Origin: Methanobacterium sp. UBA44
GTDB lineage: Archaea > Methanobacteriota > Methanobacteria > Methanobacteriales > Methanobacteriaceae
Direction: 5' to 3'
DNA: 64,000 nucleotides
Assembly: GCA_002494885.1 (NCBI GenBank)
Contig: DACV01000007.1
Location: forward strand, 432,001 to 496,000
Part shown: piece by piece, positions 25,747 through 33,603 of the stretch
Layout: every line of letters starts with the position of its first letter
Position numbering within the stretch: position 1 is the first letter of the stretch
Position numbers and translations under genes: made by a program
Notes under the pieces: model-generated
Told to the model about the DNA's origin: nothing
Databases searched by the model: none
Seen by the model: the letters and a program-made list of their open reading frames with translations, nothing else

Positions 25747-27048
25747 ATTATTGATCTTATTCTGGCATGCATAATAGGAGTTTTATGTGGTTCAATAACT
25801 GGATTAATACCAGGAATCCATGTAAATACTGTTGGAGCCTTTATTTTTGCATCATCAACCTTTTTATTAACCATTTACTCGCCAGAAATTCTCTGTGTTT
25901 TTCTCATTTCAATGGCAATATCCCATGCACTTCTCGAATTTATACCCTCGATTTTTCTTGGAGTTCCAGAAGAAGGGACTGTTCTATCCATCTTGCCAGG
26001 TCATCAGTTTGTACTTCAAGGAAGGGGAAAAGAAGCAGTTCGATTAGCGGCAGTTGGGGGCTTTGGTGCTGTTTTAGTAACAGCTCTTCTTCTGCCTTTA
26101 TTCATGATAATTTTACCACCAATATACGGTCCAATCAAACCATATATCTGGATTCTACTCGTAATAATTGTCATTTACATGTTTATTCGGCTAAATAACA
26201 GTTTAAAATCATTCTTATGGTCGGTGGCTTTATTCCTGCTTTCAGGCATAATGGGTTATATAATGCTGAATACGCCAATATCATCAAATGTTTCTCTGCT
26301 CTGTATCTTTACCGGATTATTTGGAGTTAGTACCTTACTATTTAGCCTTTCTGAAAGCTCATTTGTTCCCACACAAAATAAATTTCATAATTTTAAAATA
26401 AATGGCAATATTTTAAGGGGAATTTTTGCAGGAGGAATTGCAGGCACAATTCTGGGATTTTTGCCAGGATTAGGCCCTGCTCAGGGAAGTATAATCGCTC
26501 AGGAATTAAGCGGTGGCGGAGATAGCGAAAGCAACAGAGAAGGTTTTCTTGTTGCAATCAGCGGTGTTAATACTTCTGATACTCTATTTTCCCTTGTTTT
26601 GATATTTTTAATTGGAAATCCAAGAAGTGGAATCGCAGTTTACATAAATAACATTCTGGAGAATTTTGATTTTGCCCATCTAATATTATTTGTATTTACA
26701 GCGTTAACAGCAGTTTCCTTGTCCTTATGCCTTTGTTTAAAATTAGGAGATACAGTAAGTAATTGCATAGAACAGATAAATTATAAAAAGCTTACATGGA
26801 TTGTAATTACTTTTATGAGCCTTCTTGTGATTGGATTTTCTATATGGTACCATGTTAATATTCCATTTATACTTATTGCATATATTACGGCAATTTCACT
26901 TGGATTGCTGCCTCATTATGTGGGAGTAAACAAATCAAATCTGATGGGAGTTTTGATTTTGCCGGCGATTGTGATTTACTTCATATGTTCTGAAAATTTT
27001 CAAATCCTCATTACATACTGGCCCAAAAGTCTTTATAAGCGCATTTAA
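25747..27048 (+). CDS. TctA-like membrane permease with non-ATG start
   Basis: Polytopic membrane protein of about 434 residues with roughly ten to eleven helices. The N-terminal signature GLIPGIHVNTVGAF and its internal repeat LGFLPGLGPAQGSIIAQELS are the hallmark of TctA/PF01970 permeases. An AGGAGG lies at 25732-25737, but no ATG, GTG or TTG occurs in frame until 25912, inside helix 2. Conserved N-terminal sequence precedes that ATG, so I place the start at the ATT at 25747 (9 bp from the RBS). Alternatively the start codon was lost. No TctB or TctC partner is seen, so a stand-alone transport role is likely. Confidence 0.75.
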   Translation: MIDLILACIIGVLCGSITGLIPGIHVNTVGAFIFASSTFLLTIYSPEILCVFLISMAISHALLEFIPSIFLGVPEEGTVLSILPGHQFVLQGRGKEAVRLAAVGGFGAVLVTALLLPLFMIILPPIYGPIKPYIWILLVIIVIYMFIRLNNSLKSFLWSVALFLLSGIMGYIMLNTPISSNVSLLCIFTGLFGVSTLLFSLSESSFVPTQNKFHNFKINGNILRGIFAGGIAGTILGFLPGLGPAQGSIIAQELSGGGDSESNREGFLVAISGVNTSDTLFSLVLIFLIGNPRSGIAVYINNILENFDFAHLILFVFTALTAVSLSLCLCLKLGDTVSNCIEQINYKKLTWIVITFMSLLVIGFSIWYHVNIPFILIAYITAISLGLLPHYVGVNKSNLMGVLILPAIVIYFICSENFQILITYWPKSLYKRI

Positions 27049-27339
27049 TAGTCTTTTTCTCTTTTTAGGAGTTGAATTGGGCATTAAATGGGCTCCAATA
27101 TATGTATTATTTTTTGAACCTGCCTCATTAACCCAGCATTCGTATTTAGGGTGTGATTTATAGGATTGTAGTTCTGATAAATTTTTTGATTCCCCAAAAT
27201 ACAGAATATGATATGTATCGGGTTTATTATATGCATCTGGCTTTTTCATGATGGCGTAAATGCCAGGATTAGATAATGTTTCCCATCTTTTAATTGGATA
27301 TGGGCCATCAAACAATATCCCTCCCCATTCTAAGCTCAT
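26935..27339 (-). CDS. GIY-YIG-like small protein
   Basis: Protein of 134 residues. The stretch PGIYAIMKKPDAYNKPDTYH followed by ILYFGESKNL resembles the GIY-YIG nuclease core (GIY ... YxG-ES-NL), and a later conserved block reads ALIKTFGPVCNEDL. The last third overlaps the 3' end of the TctA-like gene on the other strand by 114 bp. GIY-YIG proteins are nucleases used in repair or mobility. The catalytic Arg and Glu cannot be placed with certainty. Confidence 0.6.
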   Translation of the reverse strand: MSLEWGGILFDGPYPIKRWETLSNPGIYAIMKKPDAYNKPDTYHILYFGESKNLSELQSYKSHPKYECWVNEAGSKNNTYIGAHLMPNSTPKKRKRLLNALIKTFGPVCNEDLKIFRTYEVNHNRRQNQNSHQI

Positions 27340-27369
27340 TTTATCGCCTTTAAATTTTATAAATTAATA

Positions 27370-28350
27370 TTAAATCAGAACCACTTTCTGGGCTAATTTA
27401 CTGGCTATTTCAACAAATTCCTTTGAATCAACACCAGGAAATACATCGACAAGGCAAATATCGAATTTTTCATCTAAAAAATCCTTCAATTTTATTATAT
27501 CCATGCAATAAACTTCAAATCCATCTCCTGATGCCATTAAACCTTCTTCGTTGCCTGAAATCTTAACTGGAAATCCATTAGCTTCTAAATTAATCATGGT
27601 CATTTCCACCGCAGGTGGCCATATATCGTTAAAAATGACTTTTCGAGCCCCAGCCTTTAAACATGCAATTCCTAAAGTTCCAGGCCCACATGTGAAATCA
27701 AGGACAGACGGATGATCAAATTCCCTTAAAATTGTTTTTAATATTTCGATTTTGGGGGATTTAACCTTTGGAAACTCTATATGGATTTTTCCCTGATACT
27801 TATAAATTCCAATTACTCCAGAGGGTGTCTGTACAATATCACACCTCATATCGCATCCAGCAAGAAGTTCATAGATATGGGGGCTTGATTCAGCATCTCT
27901 CATTCCCACAGTGTTCTTTAAATTTCCCTTTAAAACTCCTTTAACTTCCCTAACTTCTTTTATTATTCTTTCAGCACATTTTTTATCGAGATCATCAGAT
28001 AATATGACCAGAGAATCGGGAGGTAAAAAAGGAACAGAAGCAGTAGGATAGGCGGGGGTTATTAAAGGGACACATGTATCTCTCAATGTAGATTTTTCCC
28101 CCTTTACCCCCCCATCAATCATTATTTTCAATATATGCGCAATTACTACATCTAAATGTCTTTTACCACATTTACAACTTCCAAAAGTGTTGTCTATTTC
28201 ATCAAGGTTAATTTGAGAAATAAGTGGGGAAAACTTCTTAAAATTTACCCTTTTACATTCAGTACAAGGTTTATAAAATAAGTCAATGTCCTTAAGAATC
28301 AGTGAAGTATGTTTAATGCATTCACTTCCGCACATACACTTTATTTCCAT
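27370..28350 (-). CDS. SAM-dependent methyltransferase with N-terminal Cys domain
   Basis: Protein of 326 residues. The N-terminus has several Cys pairs (CMCGSEC, CTECKRV, CKCGKRH) likely to bind zinc or iron-sulfur. The second half is a class I methyltransferase fold with motif I VLDFTCGPGTLGIACLKAGA and the follow-on VIFNDIWPPAVEMTMINLEA. The archaeal methanogen homologues are uncharacterised; the substrate is unknown. It is divergent from the secretion ATPase, with an AT-rich 60-bp promoter gap between them. Confidence 0.8.
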   Translation of the reverse strand: MEIKCMCGSECIKHTSLILKDIDLFYKPCTECKRVNFKKFSPLISQINLDEIDNTFGSCKCGKRHLDVVIAHILKIMIDGGVKGEKSTLRDTCVPLITPAYPTASVPFLPPDSLVILSDDLDKKCAERIIKEVREVKGVLKGNLKNTVGMRDAESSPHIYELLAGCDMRCDIVQTPSGVIGIYKYQGKIHIEFPKVKSPKIEILKTILREFDHPSVLDFTCGPGTLGIACLKAGARKVIFNDIWPPAVEMTMINLEANGFPVKISGNEEGLMASGDGFEVYCMDIIKLKDFLDEKFDICLVDVFPGVDSKEFVEIASKLAQKVVLI

Positions 28351-28411
28351 ATGCTTAAATATTGGATGTTTAATATAAATATATGTAATTCATTTGGTAT
28401 TCGTGAGACAT

Positions 28412-30103
28412 ATGAAAGATAAACGAAAGGAAATACTAAAGGATCTTTTAGGAGAATTCGGGTCCATGGATAAATCCGATGGAAAATATGAAGAAGAAGA
28501 AATTCCAATAGAAGAACCAGTTAAAGAGCCTGAATACAAACAAAGGAAAGTTGAAGAGGAAATTGAACGTTCACCGGAATCTTTATTTTATGAAGATGAT
28601 GAACCATTTAAATTAGACAAAATAATGGAAGAACCTTCCATAGAAAGTGCGGAAAGTATACCTGCAAGGCGCCCTAAAAAGATCAAAAGAATGACCTCTC
28701 GAATATCTGCTGAAATAATAGACGATGGATTGATACCTTTTTACAATATTAACGTTCCTAAATTTACCGAAAGAGAGCGCCAATTACTTAATGAAATTCG
28801 TGAAAAACTGGTTGAAGCTGCTGTTTCTCAGGGAGAAAAGTTCCGGGTTGATGAAGGTTCTTTTATTAAAGAAGTAAAAGAATTTCTTAGAACAAGAGGG
28901 GTAAGAGATACAGAAAAGCTTGCATCTCAAATATCTCAGGAAATGTTAGGTTATGGCGAACTTGATCCCATGATCAAAGATGATGATCTTGAGGAGATAA
29001 TGGTACTTGGAAATAAAAAATCCGTATTTGTTTACCACAGAAAAATAGGAATGATGCAGACAAATGTGGTCTTTGAAGAGGATAATGACGTTAAAGCCAT
29101 TATAGATGTTATTGCAAGGCAAGTAAACCGTAGAATAGACCAGCAAACCCCTATACTCGATGCACGGCTGGAAGACGGTTCAAGAGTAAATGCAACACTC
29201 CCCCCAATATCTGCAGATGGCCCTACTCTAACTATAAGGAAATTTAGAAAAGATCCACTAACTGTTATTGATTTAATTAATTTTAAAACCATTTCATCCC
29301 ATTTAGCTGGATTTTTATGGGTTTGTGTTGATGGACTTGGAGTTAAACCATGTAACGCTATTATAGCTGGAGGTACAGGTTCCGGTAAAACCACAACATT
29401 AAATACAGTATCTTCATTCACTCCACCTCGAGAAAGGATAATTACTATTGAAGATACATTAGAGCTTCAAATTCCTCATGAACATGTATTACGTATGGAA
29501 ACACGCCCACCAAACATAGAAGGAAAGGGTGAACTGGATATGGACACTCTTGTAAAAAATTCTCTTAGACAAAGGCCTGATCGTGTAATTGTAGGTGAGG
29601 TAAGAGGAAGCGAAGCAATAACTCTTTTTACAGCTTTAAATACTGGGCATTCTGGATTCGGTACACTTCACTCCAACACTGCAAGAGAAACAATTACAAG
29701 ACTTGTTAATCCTCCAATGAATGTTCCAAACATCATGATTCCTGCCTTAGATTTTATTATTATGCAAAATAGAATGTACAGACCTGAAGGAGGATCTTTA
29801 AGAAGAATAACCGAAGTTGCTGAAGTAGTAGGAATGGAAGAAGGTAATGTACAGCTAAACAGGATATTTGAGTGGGATAATATCGTTGATAAGGTGGAAT
29901 ATGTTGGAATTGCAAGTCAAACCCTTAGAGAGATGGCTGAACTTCGTGGAATAAGTATAACTGAAATTGAAGAAGAAATTGAAAAAAGAAGGCTAGTACT
30001 GGAGTACATGGCTGATAATAACATTAGAACAATCAATGAAGTAGGGGAATGGATCCATAACTATTATAAAGATCCAGATGAAGTTTTAGAAAAGATCTTA
30101 TAG
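28412..30103 (+). CDS. Type II/IV secretion (TadA/GspE-like) ATPase
   Basis: About 563 residues. The first 110 are charged and Glu-rich and probably disordered. The hexameric ATPase core shows Walker A AGGTGSGKTT, the Asp box ITIEDTLELQI, Walker B with RPDRVIVGEVRGSEAI, and the His box TGHSGFGTLHSNTA. It powers assembly of archaeal type IV pili. I use the ATG at 28412; a TTG at 28394 would add six residues. It is followed 25 bp later by its TadC-like partner. Confidence 0.93.
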   Translation: MKDKRKEILKDLLGEFGSMDKSDGKYEEEEIPIEEPVKEPEYKQRKVEEEIERSPESLFYEDDEPFKLDKIMEEPSIESAESIPARRPKKIKRMTSRISAEIIDDGLIPFYNINVPKFTERERQLLNEIREKLVEAAVSQGEKFRVDEGSFIKEVKEFLRTRGVRDTEKLASQISQEMLGYGELDPMIKDDDLEEIMVLGNKKSVFVYHRKIGMMQTNVVFEEDNDVKAIIDVIARQVNRRIDQQTPILDARLEDGSRVNATLPPISADGPTLTIRKFRKDPLTVIDLINFKTISSHLAGFLWVCVDGLGVKPCNAIIAGGTGSGKTTTLNTVSSFTPPRERIITIEDTLELQIPHEHVLRMETRPPNIEGKGELDMDTLVKNSLRQRPDRVIVGEVRGSEAITLFTALNTGHSGFGTLHSNTARETITRLVNPPMNVPNIMIPALDFIIMQNRMYRPEGGSLRRITEVAEVVGMEEGNVQLNRIFEWDNIVDKVEYVGIASQTLREMAELRGISITEIEEEIEKRRLVLEYMADNNIRTINEVGEWIHNYYKDPDEVLEKIL

Positions 30104-30128
30104 ATATACGTTATAATGTGGTGATAGA

Positions 30129-31211
30129 ATGGCTTTTGAGGGTCTAAAAAAAGTCTTCAATAGAATAGGGAATATTACAGTGGATTCAAGCAAAAAAGTT
30201 GGTGGTGGCGTACAAGCGCCTGTAAACAAACTGAATGAAATGGATATTAATAAACTGGGTCCAGTTAATAAATTTAGTAATATTAGACCCCTAAAAAGAT
30301 CTGGTAAAACCACGACTAAAAAGACTTCTCCTCGCGTTATAGAAAGGATGAAGATGGATAAAGATGAAATCCAGATGTTCAAGGAGCTTATTGATAAAAA
30401 ATACGAAAGAAGAGAAAGGATCGGTAAAGAAAAAACCAAAAGAGATGTATATCAAAAAGCAACCCTTGAAGAGCTACTTAAAGAAGAAGAAAAAGAGAGT
30501 TTAGATCCCAAGCTCATTATAGGATTGGGTCTTGCATCATTCGTTATAATTTTTGTGGTTGTAGCTGCTTTAGGATTCGGAATAGAAATTGGACTTGTAT
30601 TCGGAATTCTGGTATTTTTAATGTCTGCTTTAATTGTTTTTCTGCCTAAACTTCAAAAAGGAAAAAAATCTTCAGAAGCATCAAGGGAATTACCCTTCGC
30701 TTTAAGACAGATGGCAACTGAACTTCGTGCAGGGCTCGGTCTTCACGAAAGTATGAGATCAGTGGCTTTATCTGGATACGGACCTCTCTCTGAAGAGTTT
30801 GCAAGAACACTGGAAGAAATAAAATATGGTGAGACCACAGAAAATGCATTGCTGGATATGAGCGAACGTATAGACTCTGATGGTCTTAAAAGAGCAGTTT
30901 ATCAGATAACCAGGACATTATCAAGCGGTGGAGACCTTGCAAGGACATTGAATGTTATAGCAGAAGATACCGCTTATGAACTGAGAATGAAACTGAAGGA
31001 TTATGCTCAAAAATTAAACTCATTTACTATGATATACATGTTTGTTGCCATACTTGGGCCTGTAATTCTCATGATCATGTTAATTGCAGCAACGACTGTT
31101 ATGGGGCCAATTTTCCCACCAATAGTGCTTTTAATTCTGTATCTTTTCCTTTTCCCTCTGGTTGTTGGGTTCATGGCATTCATGATTAAAAGGCTTGAGC
31201 CACAAGTATAA
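30129..31211 (+). CDS. TadC-like pilus platform protein (GspF domain)
   Basis: Membrane protein of 360 residues. The N-terminal 120 residues are charged and cytoplasmic. Two helices (about 133-175) precede the GspF domain: ELPFALRQMATELRAGLGLH and RAVYQITRTLSSGGDLARTL, then NVIAEDTAYELRMKLKDYAQ. Two more helices end the protein. It is the membrane platform for the ATPase encoded just upstream. No pilin gene is seen next to it; a class III prepilin lies at 15.0 kb with another TadC. Confidence 0.93.
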   Translation: MAFEGLKKVFNRIGNITVDSSKKVGGGVQAPVNKLNEMDINKLGPVNKFSNIRPLKRSGKTTTKKTSPRVIERMKMDKDEIQMFKELIDKKYERRERIGKEKTKRDVYQKATLEELLKEEEKESLDPKLIIGLGLASFVIIFVVVAALGFGIEIGLVFGILVFLMSALIVFLPKLQKGKKSSEASRELPFALRQMATELRAGLGLHESMRSVALSGYGPLSEEFARTLEEIKYGETTENALLDMSERIDSDGLKRAVYQITRTLSSGGDLARTLNVIAEDTAYELRMKLKDYAQKLNSFTMIYMFVAILGPVILMIMLIAATTVMGPIFPPIVLLILYLFLFPLVVGFMAFMIKRLEPQV

Positions 31212-31252
31212 TCAAAAGCAAATTAAGGAATAATTAATTCCTTTTTACTTAT

Positions 31253-32041
31253 TTAAACTATAGAAAAATAATGTGAAGTTTCAAGTCCTATTATCAGTGA
31301 TAAAGTGATTGAAATAAAAATAAAATCTTTGATGTTTAATTTTTTATCGCCAGCATATAAATTAGAATTATCTGAGTAACCACGGCTTAGCATGCTGAAA
31401 TAGACTTTTTCGCCCTGTTCATATGAGCGCAGGAACATCATGCCTATAGTTTCACCAACTTTTTTTAATCTCCACATATAAGTGGTTCTTCTATTTCTTA
31501 TATCAAAACACCGTGTTTTCTGAGCATTACGTATTTTTTTTAATTCTTCATAAAAGAAAAAGAGATATCTTAAAGTTAAACTAAGAAGCATTGAAAATTC
31601 ACGAGGCACACCAAGTTTACGTGCTGAATTAATTAGATCTTGCATTGGAGTTACAGAAGAAAGAAACACAACTGCAGTAATACAGACAACAATTCGGAAT
31701 AAAAGAAGTAATCCAAAGTCCAGACCTTGCTGTGTAAGTGTAATTCCCATAGGAAGCGTATAAATTACAGTTCCTTCCCTGATGAATAATTGTAATAATG
31801 CAATAACTCCTCCAAAAGGCAAAATAAGTGCTATTCTTTTAAGAGTGTATCCTAAAGAAATATGAGACATCAAAATTAACGCTAAGAGATAAATTTCCAT
31901 TATAGATAATATGATCAAATCTGTGGTATAGACCACATACACAATAATTAAAATGCTTGAGATAATTTTTATTCTACCATCTAATGAATGTAAAATACTT
32001 GTTTTGCCCGATTCCATTTCAATGCTGGAAATATTAACCAT
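31253..32041 (-). CDS. cbiQ: ECF-type cobalt/nickel transporter T component CbiQ
   Basis: Membrane protein of 262 residues with five to six helices. The coupling-helix signatures typical of T components are visible as ARKLGVPREFSMLLSLTLRY and RSYEQGEKVYFSMLSRGYS. It joins the ATPases to the substrate-binding CbiM in a cobalt/nickel ECF transporter. It is the last gene of cbiM-PDGLE-cbiQ. The expected cbiO ATPase gene does not follow; the next gene is a convergent tadC. Confidence 0.92.
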   Translation of the reverse strand: MVNISSIEMESGKTSILHSLDGRIKIISSILIIVYVVYTTDLIILSIMEIYLLALILMSHISLGYTLKRIALILPFGGVIALLQLFIREGTVIYTLPMGITLTQQGLDFGLLLLFRIVVCITAVVFLSSVTPMQDLINSARKLGVPREFSMLLSLTLRYLFFFYEELKKIRNAQKTRCFDIRNRRTTYMWRLKKVGETIGMMFLRSYEQGEKVYFSMLSRGYSDNSNLYAGDKKLNIKDFIFISITLSLIIGLETSHYFSIV

Positions 32042-32073
32042 TTATATTCCTCATTATATAAATAGAAAGAAAA

Positions 32074-32382
32074 TCAGGTATTTTTCTTTCCATCTTTCTT
32101 TTTAATGATTATGGAGAGCCCGTATGCGATTCCGAGGATTAGTAATGTTCCTAGGATTAAAGCGATGACTCCGCCTAGTGGGTTTTCTTCACCTAAAGCT
32201 GGAATTGTGTAATCAGGTAAAGGTGATTCGAATGCAGGTTCTGTTTCAGGATTCTGCATCACTTTTTCCATAGTACTGTCCAAACCATCAGGATTAGAAG
32301 AAGCCATGAAAGGAGCAAGAACTGCTATCACCAAAGCAATTGCAATTCCACCCACCAGAAATTTTTTATTTTTAGGACTCAT
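32074..32382 (-). CDS. PDGLE-domain (CbiN/CbiL-like) transport subunit
   Basis: Protein of 102 residues with helices at about 8-26 and 72-94. The extracytoplasmic loop begins SSNPDGLDSTMEKV, the PDGLE signature. Such proteins accompany CbiM and assist metal import in place of CbiN. Its ATG overlaps the cbiM stop by four bases, so the two are translationally coupled. Cobalt versus nickel cannot be resolved from this sequence. Confidence 0.9.
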   Translation of the reverse strand: MSPKNKKFLVGGIAIALVIAVLAPFMASSNPDGLDSTMEKVMQNPETEPAFESPLPDYTIPALGEENPLGGVIALILGTLLILGIAYGLSIIIKKKDGKKNT

Positions 32383-33023
32383 TTAGATGCCACCTCACTT
32401 GGTTTTTGTTCCAAAGAGAACAAATCAGGTCTAACATTCTGTAATGCTACCACTACAACAACTGTTATTGCCCCTTCAATAAGTCCGATTACTGCATGAA
32501 ATCCACCCATGTAAAAAAGACCTAAATCAAGGGGGAAAGCACCTGCCATTGCTAATTCAAATGCAGCAGCAATTGCAGCGAAAAATATTGACGCCCAAGC
32601 AGCAGTAAAAACCGCAGCTTTTCCATTAAAGTTTTTAAGTCCCTTATAAACATAAAATCCAACAAAACCACCCACAACACCCATATTAAATATATTCACC
32701 CCTAAAGCAGTTATTCCTCCATCTCCGAATATTACCGCTTGAAGTATCAATACTATTGATAATACAAGTACTGCCGCCCATGGGCTTGCAAATATAATGG
32801 CTATTAAAGCCGCACCCATCATATGCCCACTAGTTCCAAAGGGAATAGGTATATTCATAGCCTGAATAGCAAAAATACCGGCAGATAAAACAGCTAACAA
32901 AGGAATAGCCCTCTCATCAAGACTATTCCTCGCCCACCTCAAAGCAAAGAATATTACTACAATTGCTATAGCATAATATACAAGATACTGCGGAAACAGA
33001 ATCAAACCATCCGGCACATGCAT
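32379..33023 (-). CDS. cbiM: ECF-type cobalt/nickel transporter substrate protein CbiM
   Basis: Membrane protein of 214 residues with about six to seven helices. It begins MHVPDGLI, matching the CbiM N-terminus whose Met1-His2 amide and side-chain groups bind the metal ion. A further His lies in FGTSGHMMGAALIA. GGAGGATC precedes the ATG at 33023. First gene of the operon; cobalt or nickel import would supply ACDS, cobamides and methyl-CoM reductase. Confidence 0.94.
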   Translation of the reverse strand: MHVPDGLILFPQYLVYYAIAIVVIFFALRWARNSLDERAIPLLAVLSAGIFAIQAMNIPIPFGTSGHMMGAALIAIIFASPWAAVLVLSIVLILQAVIFGDGGITALGVNIFNMGVVGGFVGFYVYKGLKNFNGKAAVFTAAWASIFFAAIAAAFELAMAGAFPLDLGLFYMGGFHAVIGLIEGAITVVVVVALQNVRPDLFSLEQKPSEVASK

Positions 33024-33068
33024 TCTCTTGATCCTCCAATCTTTTACAGAAATAGGTTCTTTTTTTTA

Positions 33069-33094
33069 TAATATAAACATTTTCGTTAGTATTA
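33069..33094 (-). promoter_or_regulatory. cbiM promoter with imperfect palindrome
   Basis: TAATATAAAC (33069-33078) and GTTAGTATTA (33085-33094) form an imperfect 10-6-10 inverted repeat in which 8 of 10 positions match. One arm includes the minus-strand TATA-like TTTATATTA about 50 bp before the cbiM ATG. Metal-responsive repressors such as NikR bind symmetric sites near such promoters; assignment to NikR is a guess. Confidence 0.4.
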
Positions 33095-33530
33095 CTTATT
33101 GCTGGAATTCAATAAAAAATGTAATAAAAACGTAATAAAAAATCCCCAATTTAAATATTAAATGTAATAATCAACTCTGTTTTTACAATTCTCATTAATG
33201 AATATTGGAATTATGAGAAATAAATTAATCATCATATTCATGACAAACTGACTGAAATATCCCTGAGAACTCTATTCTATGAATTATTTCTAAATATTTC
33301 TTCTTTAAATCCAGTAATAATTAACAAATACTTTTTCACATATAAATTATAATTACATGATTTGAAAATTTAAATGGTTTTAATTGAATTAAAAATGATA
33401 ATATCTAAATGAAATTAATTATTATAAAAAGCATTTTAATGACCTTTATTTTTTTTCAAAAATAACTTAAAATTGAGAAAAATATTAAAAATTAATTCAG
33501 TTATTACAAATCACTGTTTCTAAAGATGAC
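33095..33530. other. AT-rich region between cbiM and cdhA, no gene seen
   Basis: A long gap without supported gene or RNA. It is extremely AT-rich with poly-A/T runs. It separates two divergent operons, so it should contain upstream control sites, but I see no convincing repeat beyond the cbiM palindrome. Confidence 0.45.
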
Positions 33531-33534
33531 AATA

Positions 33535-33603
33535 ATAAAGTTTATATAACTAAATATAGACATTTAAAATATCATTATAAATCATTAATAATTGGTGATA
33601 ACT
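33535..33603 (+). promoter_or_regulatory. ACDS operon promoter
   Basis: A TATA box within AAAGTTTATATAAC (33537-33550) is the best promoter signal before cdhA. Transcription would begin about 25 bp later and give a short leader. GGTGAT (33594-33599) is the ribosome site for the GTG start at 33604. Confidence 0.6.

Noticed and set aside
25767..26198. A 143-residue frame at the TctA-like gene
   Set aside because: It is rich in Cys, Ser, Arg and Asn, lies in another frame of the permease and shows no family features.
33095..33530. Cobalamin or nickel riboswitch upstream of cbiM
   Set aside because: No conserved box or stable fold was seen and the region is simple AT-rich DNA.
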